Below, one piece after another: positions 11,178 through 22,020 of a DNA stretch of 64,000 nt. The position numbers and the translations under genes were made by a program. Within the stretch, counting starts at the first letter, position 1, and the number at the start of each line of letters is the position of its first letter. Source of the DNA: Ectobius pallidus (lineage: Eukaryota > Arthropoda > Insecta > Blattodea > Ectobiidae); assembly GCA_964059195.1 (NCBI GenBank), contig CAXKWD010000003.1:198920174-198984173 (forward strand), read 5' to 3'. Under the pieces are notes generated by a model. It searched no databases. It worked only from the letters and a program-made list of their open reading frames with translations, and was not told where the DNA came from.

Positions 11178-11808
11178 TGGGCCATTCAGATAGAAACTTA
11201 ACCATAAACTCAAGAACATGAACGTAAACTTTAGCACGGCATTGAGCATTCGCAATGAAAACTTAAACGTAGATAACAACCAGTCACAAACGAGAACGTG
11301 AACAGCTGATAAAATGGCTGCAGCAGAAGAAAATACTTTCATGTTGCTATGAAACATATGTAGGCCATTAAAAATTGAAATCATACAATCGTATGCAGAC
11401 ATATAACAATTTACAGAATATTATATGGGCTGTATTTACTACTGTAGTTAATTTCTTGGGGAACTAATGTTCATGTATTTTCCTTCAATGCCGCATCTTT
11501 ACATAATGTATGCCATTTATCATAAAGACAGGGATAGGATACACCGTCACAAGTTTCTCATTCATAGACGCCATCTCTTGGCTACTTCCACTTCCGTCTC
11601 CTGTTCTGTTCTCTGATTGGTTGTATCATTATTTTTCGCATAAACGTAACGCAGAAGCTTGGCGTTTGCAAGCTTCTACGTTACGTTTAATTTTACGTTT
11701 AAGTTTCATGTTTACGTGATGCATTGTGAATGGTCACATTGAAAAACATGGCCCCAAACTTTTAAGTTTACGTTACGTTTACGGTTAATTTTCTATCTGA
11801 ATGGCCCA
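11178..11808 (+). mobile_element. Long-TIR element, copy 2
   Basis: The ends read TGGGCCATTCAGATAGAAA and its inverse. Both subterminal regions repeat ACGTAA/TTACGTTT motifs over more than 100 bp. Flanks are TAA (11175-11177) and AAA, and copy 1 has TTA, so a TWA-type duplication and a PIF/Harbinger origin are possible but unproven. The 631-bp body has no transposase. Confidence 0.75.
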
Positions 11809-11819
11809 AAAGATTACAC

Positions 11820-12600
11820 GTTGGACGGGAACAATTTCTGTCCGTCTGTCTGTACGCGCGATAACTCGAATAAGCATTATCAGATCTGTATGAAACTTAG
11901 TATACTGTTGGTGCCATTTTAAGAAGGCCTCGTCCCAAACCATCGTCTATCTACAAAAGAATATAATAGCATTGTTTCCTAATTCCAAAATCTGCACCGA
12001 CATCGACACCGATAAAGTAGAGATGTTCTGGTAGTCGCGTGGTTTCCCCCAGTGTTGCCGCTATCATTCACTACTTCTTAAGTAAATTAAGTGCTATGGT
12101 ACGTATTTGGTAACATTGTACTGGACTGCAGACAAGTGTGAATACGCCTAATTTTACCTTTCTGGTCACTGTTTGACGATTCAGGTGGCAGCAGATAAGG
12201 AAAGTTCTTGGAAAAAGAGTCTTTAAAAAGTGGCACCCACTCTACACACTCATATCGTCCAGCAGAAGAACCCAACTCAACAGGCTACCGGAGTAACGAC
12301 CAATAATAAATAATTGTTTTCCCACTTCCAGATGAGCCAGAAACTTGAAATTTGGCATACTTAAGCCTGCGACTGACGGAAATATTTTTAAAAATCCGAT
12401 TTATAATATTTTACCTCCGAAAAACATTAAAAATAGTAGATGCAATTTTAAGGTCTGTGCAGAGCACCTTTAGAGGCTAATAGTAGGTAAATGGTAAGGA
12501 AATTATTATAAATAGAAACCGATTGCACCAGCAATAGCGGATTTTGAACATTTTAAAACTGTTGTCCTATGATTTTTATCGTATCTCCATCGGTAATGCC
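11820..12600. other. Mostly unassigned, with a small repeat fragment
   Basis: 11820-11960 is a short piece of the GTCCGTCTGTC...GCGATAACTC repeat that is complete at 12601-13600. The rest has no feature I recognise. Confidence 0.4.
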
Positions 12601-13600
12601 TTAGTTAGATTTTTATTTTAAGTGATTTTTATTAAGTGCCAGTATGGTATTTCATGAGATTGTGTGGGGGACGGGAAAATGTTTGTCCGTCTGTCTGTCT
12701 GTCCGTGTGTCTGTACGCACGATAACTCAAATACGCTTTATCGGATTTTCATGAAACTTGGTACACGCATTTATAACCTCCATGGGAAGAACCCTATTGA
12801 TATTGGACCAGATCGCTTGACCGGTACCGGAGTAATGCCCAATTTAGTGTCTATTTTAAAGGCGCGATAACTCTAATACGCATTATCGTATTTTCATGAA
12901 ACTCGGTATACACATTTATAAAGTCCATGGGAAGACGTCTATTGATATTAGACCAAAACGGTTTGCCGGTACCGGAATAATGCCAATTTATTGCCTTTTT
13001 ATGGTAATATATAACAAAAAGCGCGTTATCTCAAATACGCTTTAACGAATTTTAATGAAACTATGTAGGCCTATACGCGTTTATAATGTCCATGGGAAGA
13101 ACCCTATTGTTATTTGACCAAATTGGTTGACCTGTATCGGAGTGATGCCCAATTTAGTGCCTATTTTATGGTATTATATTAGAAAGAATTTAACAAATGC
13201 AAATCGGTTATCCTGACAACTTTAATTTAGAGTGTTCATATATGGCTTTGGAAGTTGCAATTCAGGTAGCCATGACATATTCCTTTGCATATGATTATCA
13301 GACTAGTCAGATGTTTATTGCGTTGATCAAGTTGAATACTGTTTATTTACAGAAGGTATATTACTATGAAATAATTAGGTCTACGTACATTAAATGGAGT
13401 TCTTCGCCAGTGTATTTTGCGATATGTTGACATATTTTAAGAATTAAAGTTAAATGTGTTCTTCCACAAGCTCTGCTTAATGAATCGATCTGGAGCTTAA
13501 CTCGGAGACAGATTTTAAAAAATAACTTATTTTGTTCATAACGTAATTGCAATTAACTTATCACTGATTAAATAAAAGCATTCTGACACTTTGTTATATC
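12601..13600 (+). repeat. Dispersed 1-kb repeat (family F), fullest copy, with internal tandem units
   Basis: It starts near TTATTAAGTGCCAGTATGG, followed by a GTCCGTCTGTCTGTCTGTCC pyrimidine stretch. Three roughly 150-bp tandem units come next (about 12714, 12862 and 13021). Each has GCGATAACTC-AATACGC, TTTTCATGAAACT-GGTA, CCATGGGAAGA and CCGGTACCGGAGT-like blocks. The last 400 bp end at CATTCTGACACTTTG. Partial copies lie at 22195-22705 (-), 23695-24150 (+) and 32772-35175 (-, split). No TSD was established and the class is unknown. Confidence 0.8.
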
Positions 13601-13869
13601 AGTTTCCTGGTTTTATTGCAAGTGAATTGTGTATATTTTCCTCACATTATGTAATTTTTACATGCTTATAGGACAGCTAGAATCATAAAAACTGGCACGA
13701 ATATTGGTACATCCAACTGCCATAAGCGTCCAAAATTTGATGTTTCTAGTAGCCCTTTAAGTATAAAAAAGCTGGAAGGATAGGCGTGACGTCATTCACA
13801 TCTACGGGAGTCTAAAATGTCTAGAACATTCACTTATTAACATCGATGTTTACAGACTTCCACATGAGC
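13601..13869. other. Unassigned DNA
   Basis: No feature was recognised. Confidence 0.35.
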
Positions 13870-13871
13870 TA

Positions 13872-14555
13872 CGAGGGATGTTCTGAAAGTAAGTTTCGTC
13901 ATTTTTTTTTCAAATGGAAACTTTATTACCAAAACAAATACACCATGCAATCATGAAATATACCCCTTGCACTATTTTTCAACATAGTCTCCACCGACAT
14001 TGAGACATTTGTCATAGCTTGCAATCAGTTTGAAGAAACCACTCTGGTAAAACTCGGTGCCCTGCTATGCAAGGAATTGTCGCACAGCCTTCTCCACCTC
14101 AGCATTGTTTTGGAAGTGACGTCCCGAGAGTGCGGCTTTCATTGCATGGAACAGGTGCCTTCCTTCACTGAACATGCAACACCAGCGACCAACAATTTGA
14201 TGAGACATGACCTCTTCACCATACACAGTCTGTAGGCGTCCATGGATGATGGACACACTAGTCCTACATGCCCATTCGTACCGGATAACAGCATGTACTT
14301 CCATTGTCGACCACGTTTTCAGTACACATCCATCTGCCATCGTGATTTGTACTCAAATAACCTCGGGCACGCCAGTCTACTGCTACTCTCTCTTCTTCGG
14401 GACTCTACTCATGCATCGTTTCTCCTCTGCTGACGCTCTTTCCGTCGTTGAACCAGCAATAGGTGTCGATTCTTATGGCAGTTGTTTGCTTCATCTGCTT
14501 TACCATCTTCACTTTTTAAAAAAAACGACGAAACTTACTTTTGGAACATCCCTCG
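13872..14555 (-). mobile_element. Deletion derivative of a mariner transposon, TA TSD
   Basis: The TIRs begin CGAGGGATGTTC and continue for about 29 bp to AAGTAAGTTTCGTC. They are flanked by TA at 13870-13871 and 14556-14557. The 684-bp element keeps the two ends of a transposase gene on the minus strand but has lost the middle, including the catalytic D,D34D core. It must have moved, if at all, with transposase supplied in trans. Confidence 0.92.
13952..14340 (-). pseudogene. Mariner transposase, N- and C-termini fused by deletion
   Basis: The minus-strand frame starts MADGCVLKTWSTMEVHAVIR and continues with a mariner-type N-terminal helix-turn-helix (RTSVSIIHGRLQ, MSHQIVGRWC). It then jumps directly to the C-terminal tail. 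A TAG stop follows VRQFLA, and the same frame resumes QGTEFYQSGFFKLIASYDKC and ends GGDYVEK-stop, the usual mariner ending. About two thirds of the normal 340-350 residues are missing and no catalytic aspartate is present. It is flanked by intact TIRs. Confidence 0.88.
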
Positions 14556-14689
14556 TAGAAGCGTGAAATTTATTTCTCTTAGTTTCCGATGGGAAAATTC
14601 CAAAAAGGTTCAAATTTTTAATTTTTTACCCTCCAGAAAACTGTGAAAATTTATGACTGGGTATTTAAACGACTTCACAGTTCAAGCGC

Positions 14690-15075
14690 CATTTAATAAA
14701 TTTAGTGTACAATAACATTTAGGAATTGATGCTAATTAGTAATATATATTTTAATTTTCATTATATTTTGTAATAACTAAGAATGTATTTGTTTAGACTT
14801 TCATCTTTTTTTATTTCTATATGTTTAGTCATTTGTATTATATATTCATATTATTCAAGTACTTATGTTCGAATTTTTTCCTTGTATTTAATGTACGTTT
14901 CTTGTATTCATGTATGTCAGTTCTTTTTTAATTTATTATTAATCATTATTATTATTATTATTATTGTTATTATTATTATCATTATGTATTTCATGTTTTT
15001 GCCCTGGCTGAGTGGTAGAGAAGGCCTTATGGCCTTAACTCCGCCAGGTTAAATAAATAAATAAAATAAATAAAT
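14690..15075 (+). repeat. LINE 3' UTR fragment
   Basis: It has the same terminus as the LINE at 8345-9716: GAGAAGGCCTTATGGCC, TTAACTCCGCCAGG, then an AAAT-rich tail (15050-15078). An (ATT)n run (14944-14986) lies inside. Only 3' UTR is present, as expected of a heavily 5'-truncated insertion. Confidence 0.65.
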
Positions 15076-15079
15076 AAAC

Positions 15080-15400
15080 ACGTTCAGATGTTTTTGTAGA
15101 AATAAAAGAATATTGTTGATGCGAGGGATTTGTTTAAATTATTTCTGTTAATATTCTAGATATCCCACTTATTCCTTCACATATGCCTATGCTGATCAAA
15201 CTTTATCAAAAAACCGTGGTCTAAAACCGAATAGTTTCTGCAATAGATACTATTAACTGCATCTGGCACTATATTTTATCAGATTAACTGATTTTATTTT
15301 ATAATACTTATAGTTATTTTGGATGGAGTTCAAGATGGCTTAAGGTAGCGTTTCCCAACGTTTTTCATCTTTCGCCACACTGCCATTAAGCAGAGATGAA
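15080..15400. other. Mostly unassigned, with a possible hAT end
   Basis: TAGCGTTTCCCAACG near 15344 looks like one terminus of a CAGCGTTTCTCAACC-type hAT, but no partner end or TSD is visible. Confidence 0.3.
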
Positions 15401-15401
15401 A

Positions 15402-16884
15402 TAGTATATTGCGATACAAGTGCCGTAAGGCACGTTTACGGGTCGAGGAAACAGATTGAAAACCCGAGGCGCAGCCGAGGGTTTTTAAGTTTTCGAGACC
15501 CGTAAATGCCTTTACGGCCCGTGTGTTGCATGCTATTTTTTGCACGACGGTTACTTATATCAATTTAATTATATTAATTGTGATATTACCTGAAAATATT
15601 ATGTGTATTCATTCTTGAAGAGAGATGTTTATTTCAGAAAGTGATTCGCATGTGTTTGTTGTTATGGGAACCGATTATTTGTCCTGGGGGCCTTGTTCAT
15701 AAAGGCATGTATTATGAAGTGTATCGTAATGAATTATGACGTAGCGCAAGGACCGTAAGTAATTTAACCTCATCGCAACGGCCATAGCAACAATACTGTG
15801 TGGGAATGTCAACTTACGATCCATGTCAACAACTTTCGTAAGTAACACTTACTAGCTAAGGAGTGCAAAATAGTATATTGTGATACAAGGGCCGTAAGGC
15901 ATGATTACGGATCGAGGAAAAAGTTTGGAAACACGAGGCGCTCGCGCCTCGTGTTTTCAATTTTCCGAGATCCGTAATGTGCATTCTATTTTGCACGATG
16001 ATTATTTATATCAATTTAATTATATTAATTGTGATATTACCTGAAAATATTATGTATATACATTCTTGAAGATTGATGTTTATTTCAGAAAGTGATTCGC
16101 ATTTGTTATTGTTTATGGCAACCGAATATTTGTGATGAGGGGGTGTGCCTTGTCCATAAAGGCTTGTATAATGAAGTGTGTCGTTATATTCATAACAGCC
16201 CTAAAACACTTTCCGTCCGAGGGCCGTAAGCGTTTGCGGGCGGGAAACGCTTATCGCCCCTAGCAACAAGATTGCGTGTGGGAATGTCAACTTACGATCC
16301 ACGGCAACAACGTTCGTAAGTACCACTAATTAACTAAGGAGTGCAAAAACATTATTTTATACACTACTTCCGATCCTGGGTTGCTGCTTCTGGTTTTGGG
16401 CTGATTTTGAAAAAAATTCCGGTAAAATTCCTTTACCATGCTTTCTTGTGCTAACATTCAGACATTTAAAGAATACTTTTGAAGGAAAAAAAAGTGTATA
16501 GGGGTTATTATTTAGTATATTGCGATACAAGTGCCGTAAATGCATGCTATTTTTTGCACGACGGTTACTTATATCAATTTAATTATAATTATTGTGATAT
16601 TACCTGAAAATATTATGTGTATACATTCTTGAAGAGAGATGTTTATTTCAGAAAGTGATTCGCATGTATTTGTTGTTATGGGAACCGAATATTTGTCCTG
16701 GGGGCTTTGTTCATAAAGGCATGTATTATGAAGTGTATCGTAATGAATTATGACGTAGCGCAAGGACCGTAAGTAATTTAACCTCATCGCAACGGCCATA
16801 GCAACAATACTGTGTGGGAATGTCAACTTACGATCCATGTAAACAACTTTCGTAAGTAACACTTACTAGCTAAGGAGTGCAAAA
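15402..16884. repeat. Tandem array of three about 470-bp units
   Basis: Units 15402-15870, 15871-16348 and 16513-16884 each start TAGTATATTG-GATACAAG and end GAGTGCAAAA. Units 1 and 2 abut exactly. Unit 3 follows a 160-bp foreign insert and lacks about 97 bp. In unit 1 the missing part is a cruciform-like segment (about 15436-15505) with TTACGGGTCGA and TCGAGACCCGTAA arms around a GAGGCGCAGCCGAG core. Inverted single copies occur at 20189-20812 and 55257-55821. Class unknown. Confidence 0.85.
16349..16512. repeat. Short dispersed repeat inside the tandem array
   Basis: The block CACTACTTCCGATCCTGGG through TTCCGGTAAAATTCC recurs at 21922-22020 in the same orientation, so it is a dispersed repeat that interrupts the array between units 2 and 3. 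Confidence 0.65.
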
Positions 16885-17251
16885 AATATTTTACTATCGC
16901 TACATATTATTAGAGAAAATCGCACAATGTGCATGTTATTGTCGCTACATATTATTAAGTTATCTATCTACATTCCATCTTGCACGAGGAAGGATGAGTT
17001 TCCGCACTGGAAGGCGGCAGGAAGTTTACCTCAACTCCAGTAAATCTTCCCTAACTCAAACATTTATACTCATCACTATCAGTGACATGTTGTTTAAACA
17101 GAAACAATTTTGTTTTCTTTGTTGTTAAGAATTCGTTGCTTGGAGAGTTGTTGAAACTATGAAGACTCGAGTGAAGAAATCTACACCAACATCAGGTCTT
17201 TCCTTGCTAACTTCTTGCATATTAAATTAATTGTATCAAATGGATGAACTT
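16885..17251. other. Unassigned DNA
   Basis: TCGCTACATATTATTA occurs twice within about 50 bp (16901 and 16942). Nothing else was recognised. Confidence 0.35.
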
Positions 17252-17255
17252 TTAA

Positions 17256-17766
17256 GGGTGGACATACAGCTTTCGATGAAATTCATTGGTGAGAAATATG
17301 TGAATTTCATTTTTTTTTTATCTCAGCAATTAATTGCTCTACAGTCTTGCAATCTGACATACTCTTTATTGACTATTTCTACAATTGCATACTATATATA
17401 ATTTAACGATTTTTTAAATATTTAAAAAAATACTTATACTGAAGATATTTCAAAGATCCTAGATTAAGTTGTTCACATGATATTAACAAACACACAGAAA
17501 AATAATCACTCAGAAATATCTATATTTGTGGAAGTTATCAGGAAAACGGCTGTTCAGTGCATGAAACGTGGCAGCCATTTTGAAACGATAATTACCCGTA
17601 ACTGTAACAGTTAGATTAATTTTGAAAATAGTATGCAATTGTAGAAATAGTCAATAAAGAGTATGTCAGATTTCAAGACTGTAGAGCAATTCATTGCTGA
17701 GAAAAAAAATAATGAAATTCACATATTTCTCACCAATAAATTTCATCGAAAGCTGTATGTCCACCC
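17256..17766. mobile_element. Palindromic MITE flanked by TTAA
   Basis: Long terminal inverted repeats of about 140 bp (17256-17400 and 17625-17766) begin GGGTGGACATACAGC and include GACTATTTCTACAATTGCAT. TTAA occurs on both sides (17252-17255 and 17767-17770). TTAA is the piggyBac target, but piggyBac ends normally begin CCC rather than GGG. A TAAGGGTGG terminus with another TSD reading is equally possible. No ORF is present. Confidence 0.7.
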
Positions 17767-17770
17767 TTAA

Positions 17771-18074
17771 ATACGACTGGTTTCACCTCTTAATCAATTC
17801 CTTGAACAAAAGTAAGTACATTTATTCAAGTGTTCAGTTCCAAAAAGCAAAATTGCAGTGCCAAGGCATTAACTCTCTTCCTGTCTTTCTGTTTACCGCA
17901 GAGGTCAGAGTAGGTGCCAAATGTGCAGGTCCACATAAATGCCAAATTGAATGTATTAAAATATGAAAACTTCTTTCTTTCAGAGAATGTATTTCTTGTT
18001 GAACACCTACATCTAGGACAGCCAGGGGATTTCCCATATTTGAAGATCTAAAGTACTGTCCCATTTTAACAACA
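17771..18074. other. Unassigned DNA
   Basis: A 90-codon ORF on + and a 76-codon ORF on - overlap here, but neither resembles a known protein. Confidence 0.35.
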
Positions 18075-18201
18075 TAAGAGCCTTTTCACATTGTGTCATT
18101 TGTGGCCGATCACCGGCGAAGAAGCATTGGTTTAAATGGGAGCGTTCACACTGGGTCACAAGTGACAGTCACAGCTGTTTTCGGATTGCCAACAGAGCAG
18201 G

Positions 18202-18206
<5 letters not shown>

Positions 18207-18231
<25 letters not shown>
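18207..18231. repeat. (TA)n microsatellite
   Basis: An uninterrupted TA run directly abuts the nested TIR element. A degenerate TA/TG run lies on its other side (19325-19360). Confidence 0.9.
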
Positions 18232-18232
<1 letters not shown>

Positions 18233-19324
18233 CAGGGTGGAAGTGGTACAAGTGCAACAATTTTGACAACGTGTTCCTTGGGTAGAATACAACACAAAAT
18301 GCAAAGAACATTTTGGTGGGAAGTGAATACTTTTAGAGGCTATCCCACTCATACGCCGCGTGTTTGATATTGACCAATAACGTTTAGCAGTTCCAAGTAT
18401 ATAGACCAATCACGGCCGTTTATCTTACAAGATTCTTGTAGAAATCATGAGGATGGCATTTTATCGCGATAAGACCAGCTGCTCGTTACTGGAGACGCAA
18501 GAATCAGTGTACAGTGATTAATAGTCACTAATGCCACTAAGCGGCATGAAATCAGATTATTTTATGCAGCATAACTTGTTTGGAAATTGAAATAATAGAA
18601 ATGTACATTGATTAAGAACACAATTTCGATTCGGTGCAAGCCAGTTCGTGTGCTTTTATTCTGTTCTGCTTAGCTTACCTGAATGAAGTTAACTATGTCT
18701 TATATGCACCATTGGTAGCACTGATTATACATGGGTAGCTCGAATCGATTCATGGATGGTTGATTCACAGTATGCCGTGATCTCACAACTGTTGGTTTTG
18801 TTTTTATACAACAAAGCACGAAAGTAATTATTATTTATATAATCCGTTACATTTTATCCATGGAATAGTCTTAATAAATCCAACTCTCGTGGGATTACCT
18901 ATGATAAAAAGGTTTTTGCCTAAAATGTTTACTCCTGCTTTACTCGATAAGATCATTTTGTACTATCCTAATTTTTAATTATTTAATTAAATAAATCTAT
19001 TAGGAATGTGTTTTTTTTTCTTTGCAGTTTTGCTATACATTGATGGTTTTCATGTAAATGAAATACAAATATTAACACTTTTAATAATTCAGATAGCGAC
19101 GTATGGCAACGCTGCTAGTGCAGGCACTCTGCTATCCTTGGCTTTAGTAGGCAGGCATATGCTTCGTCCGTTTGTCTATGCACAGTTGCCACATTGCAGA
19201 GGTCTTAAGGCTCATTATCTCAGTAACCGTGCGCTTAATCACAAAATGTTATTAGCATTTTGTGTTGAATTGTACCCAAGGAACACACTGTCAAATTTTT
19301 TGCACTTATACCACTTCCACCCTG
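18233..19324. mobile_element. Nested TIR element inside the Harbinger derivative
   Basis: The ends are CAGGGTGGAAGTGGTA and its inverse. The arms are about 80 bp and share TGTTCCTTGGGTA and ACACAAAATGC (18233-18310 and 19242-19324). The interior 18530-18905 recurs inverted at 54860-55240 without these ends. No transposase is recognisable and the superfamily is unknown. Confidence 0.7.
18530..18905 (+). repeat. Dispersed repeat D, copy 1
   Basis: Blocks such as TCGATTCATGGATGGTTGAT and AGCCAGTTCGTGTGCTTTTA, plus GGTAATCCCAC/GTGGGATTACC, are shared with the inverted copy at 54860-55240. Confidence 0.75.
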
Positions 19325-19406
19325 TGTGTGTCTATATGTGTATATATATATTTATATGTAAATTCAGTTGTGTATAGTTGAGCTCAGCGAAACTAGTTAT
19401 CCAGCC

Positions 19407-19556
19407 ATGAGTTTAGATTTGATTAATACTGAACATTTCATAAGTGAACTCGAATGTCGACCTGCCATTTGGGATGTCAAAAGCGATTACAAATTTTTTA
19501 TCATGGAGCTACTATTGGCAACACTAGCGGTGACCATCACAAGTGACCCAGTGTGA
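19407..19556 (+). pseudogene. N-terminal fragment of a MADF-domain protein (Harbinger accessory ORF)
   Basis: The frame begins MSLDLINTEHFISELEC and continues RPAIWDVKSDYK. This fits the MADF start (FI..V...P.LW.....YK) used as a DNA-binding domain in PIF/Harbinger accessory proteins. After DYK the sequence jumps into the terminal repeat and the frame ends at the TIR, so only about 30 residues of an 80-90 residue domain remain. Its position just inside a TAA-flanked TIR supports the reading. Confidence 0.6.
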
Positions 19557-19727
19557 AAAGGCCCTAAACGACGTCTTTTTTTTTCATATTTAAACAACTT
19601 ACTTCTGCCATGGTCAAATTATCTATTTATAGTAGCATTTACCGATCCTGCATTAATTATTCTTCATCTAGCGATTCTGCACTATGATCGAAACGCATAG
19701 TAGGCGAGCGAACCGAGTTACTAATGT

Positions 19728-19939
19728 TGGTACCTCATGTTCTAAGTATACCTGGTACAAATGCATATGTTGAAAGAGTTTTTACTCTCGTAAAAACAAA
19801 TGGAATGTTGAAAGGAATAGATGTTCAGCAACTCTGATAATTGCAGAAACTCAAGTTTCACTTAATTTTGTTCATATTTGTCAGGAATTTCATGGCTTTA
19901 TTAAAGAAGATTCAGCAGTATTTAAAAAAAGCTTAAAGT
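19728..19939 (+). pseudogene. hAT transposase C-terminal dimerisation domain relic
   Basis: The frame reads VPHVLSIPGTNAYVERVFTL, followed by VKTNGMLKGIDVQQL. This matches the hAT C-terminal pattern (LSIP.SNA.VER.FS..K). After two stops and a frame change the same family signal continues: ETQVSLNFVHICQEFHGFIK. No hAT termini bracket it. It is a decayed autonomous copy, probably unrelated to the short hAT MITEs in the window. Confidence 0.75.
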
Positions 19940-20188
19940 GAAGAAAAATGGTAGTTTTAAACTTTTTATGTAGCAAATAAAACAGCGACATACTGGTAAT
20001 AAAGTGTGTTTCTAAAATGTAAGTACAGTACAGTAAACTATAAACAAACACAATAATAAATAAAATCAGGTAAACTGATGTAAAAAGTGCAAGAATGATT
20101 TTGTTTAACCAGCGATAATTGCAATTATGAAAGCAGGCTTATAGTGATTGGGACAAAAATCGAAATCAAGATGACACTCGAAAAACAT
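19940..20188. other. Unassigned DNA
   Basis: No feature was recognised. Confidence 0.35.
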
Positions 20189-20812
20189 GTTTTTGCACGA
20201 TCTAACTAATAGTGGTACTTAACGGATATTGTTGCCGTGGATCGTAACTTGACATTCCCGCACGCAATCTGGTTGCTATGAAAACAAAAGAAATATCAGT
20301 GCTGTAAAAATTACAAAAATAACTAGTACCGTAAGTAAAACCATCACAATACAAGCCTTTATTTTGATATATTTATCGAAATAGAACAATTTGTACAGTT
20401 ATTTAAGGCAATTCCTCAATCCCCGCTCATGGTGATTAGATCCAAACTACTTCTTGTACTTATTCCTACAAACGTCGAAGGTCCTGCTATCTCTTCCAAA
20501 ATTCTTATTATAAACTACATGGGACAAGATAACATGACGCCTTATTTACAAATATTCCTTCCGTCCCCGTAACAACCAACACTTGCGAATCACTTCCTGA
20601 AATAAACATCTATCTTCAATAATGTATATACATAATATTTTCAGCTAATATCTCAATTAATATAACTAAATTGATATAAATAATCATCGTGCAAAAAATA
20701 ATATGCAATACTCGTTCCGTAAGCGCATAACGGAAATTGGAAATTGAAAAAACTCGGTGCAAGCGCATCTTTTTTTTTTTCAAACTTTTTCCTCGATCCG
20801 TATGCCTAGAAA
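20189..20812 (-). repeat. Inverted single copy of the 470-bp array unit
   Basis: Shares TTTTTGCACGA, GTTGCCGTGGATCGTAACTT, GCAATCTGGTTGCTATG and the distal TATCTTCAATAATGTATA blocks with 15402-16884 and 55257-55821. The GC-rich hairpin part is degraded. Confidence 0.75.
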
Positions 20813-21300
20813 TTGCAAAGTTATTTATAAGTTGGCCTAAATGAAAAATGGAGGTTCATTTTGATAGGATATTGTGAGAAATAATAATAATAATAGGCAA
20901 GGGGGTTCAGTGACTGGATGTGCTGAGGCCTGCCAAGGAGCGAACAAAGGGTTCCCACCTGACGGGGCGCGAGTCATTAACTGCACTATTTCCATCTCTA
21001 CTCGACTTGAATTCTCTCCTTCCTTTTCTATTTTAAAGCAAAGGTCGTAAACTCTCAGGTTCTGCATTTTCACTTTCTCTGCCTCCGCTGTTGGTATTTC
21101 AGGTAAAAGTACACAATGTTGACAAAATCCGTGAAACCTTTCATACAGCTATATTTTCCAAACAAAACCCTTAAATGTTCTGAAAGTTCAACGTGAAAAA
21201 TAAACTCACCAAATATTTTTATATCTAACATTAATATCCATTAATTTTCGGTCATTCTGCACACATCTAACCTAGAGTTAAAATCGTCTCATAGCCTACT
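20813..21300. other. Unassigned DNA
   Basis: A 78-codon minus-strand ORF (20837-21073) has no recognisable domain. An (AAT)n stub is at 20882. Confidence 0.35.
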
Positions 21301-21309
21301 TGTTGACAC

Positions 21310-21465
21310 AACTTATCAGGGATTACTCTGATGATTACAGCTTTGATATGGATGCCATGAGGTATGGGTGGTATGCGGATCCTGTCCTTTGCAATACCCT
21401 ACAAGATGAAGTCATATTGGATCAAGTCGGGTGACCTGGTTGGCCAACCCAACGCTGCTGCAATT
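21310..21465 (-). pseudogene. Tc1/IS630-type transposase C-terminal relic
   Basis: On the minus strand: WPTRSPDLIQYDFIL, stop, GIAKDRIRIPPIPHGI. This matches the catalytic-end pattern W..RSPDL.P.DFFLWG..KD.V..PP.P of insect Tc1/mariner-like DDE transposases. The stop lies exactly where W is expected. Neither TIRs nor the upstream domain were found. Confidence 0.75.
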
Positions 21466-21584
21466 GTTCGTTCAGATACGTAAGAACTGCAACATGGAAT
21501 TGAGTTGGGCGTCATCAAGCTGTGTCATAGTTTAATTCAGCTTTATTGCTGATTTTGTTATCGTTCGTTAATTTCAACTGATAT

Positions 21585-21785
21585 TTAATTTAATGGATAA
21601 TGAACAGGACGAAACAGTGATAACTCATGGCAAGTAAATTCCCAATTCGACATTTGCCTTTAGGACTGGGGAAACCCTGAAAACAACCGTCAAATTGGCT
21701 GGCAACGTGGTTTGAACCCAAGACCTCACAAATGCGAGTTCAAGACACTACCATCTCAGCCTTCTATCTCGGCTGTACCATTTTG
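21585..21785 (-). mobile_element. tRNA-derived SINE (family R)
   Basis: On the minus strand a tRNA-like head has an A-box-like GGCTGAGATGGTAGTG and the B box GGGTTCAAACC, followed by CTTGCATTTG-like and GGGTTTCCCCAGTCC blocks. A related head is at 26270-26365. No clean TSD was identified. Confidence 0.6.
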
Positions 21786-21921
21786 TAGTAAGTTGTTTTG
21801 AACCATTGCTATGGCCGCCAGCGGAACTAAAACAGTAGATAACATTAGATGTCGGTAGTTAGACTGAAGGCATGCACCACTAACGGATTGTGACGTCAGA
21901 GGGGGCTAACCGGAAGTAACA

Positions 21922-22020
21922 TCACTACTTCCGATCCTGGGTTGCTGCTTCTGGTTTTGGGCTGATTTTGAAACAATTTCCGGTAAAATTCCGTCATTAT
22001 GGTTTCTTATACTGGCTTAA
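21922..22020 (+). repeat. Second copy of the ACTTCCGATCCTGGG repeat
   Basis: Same block as 16352-16500, with a few substitutions. Confidence 0.65.

Larger units (their letters stand above)
18078..19564 (+). mobile_element. PIF/Harbinger derivative with MADF-like peptide, TAA TSD
   Basis: The TIRs are GRGCCTTTTCACAYTG followed by KGTCAYTTGTG, exactly bounded by TAA at 18075-18077 and 19565-19567. The 1487-bp element carries no DDE transposase. It retains the start of a MADF-like protein (19407-19556) just inside its right end, matching the accessory DNA-binding ORF of PIF/Harbinger elements. A second TIR pair (18233-19324) and a (TA)n run are nested inside, so a foreign element was probably captured. 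Confidence 0.85.

Noticed and set aside
14207..14566. Plus-strand 119-codon ORF
   Set aside because: Antisense to the mariner transposase relic and running into its TIR.
17252..17770. Assignment to piggyBac because of TTAA flanks
   Set aside because: piggyBac ends normally start CCC. Here they start GGG, and TTAA overlaps a possible TAAGGGTGG terminus.
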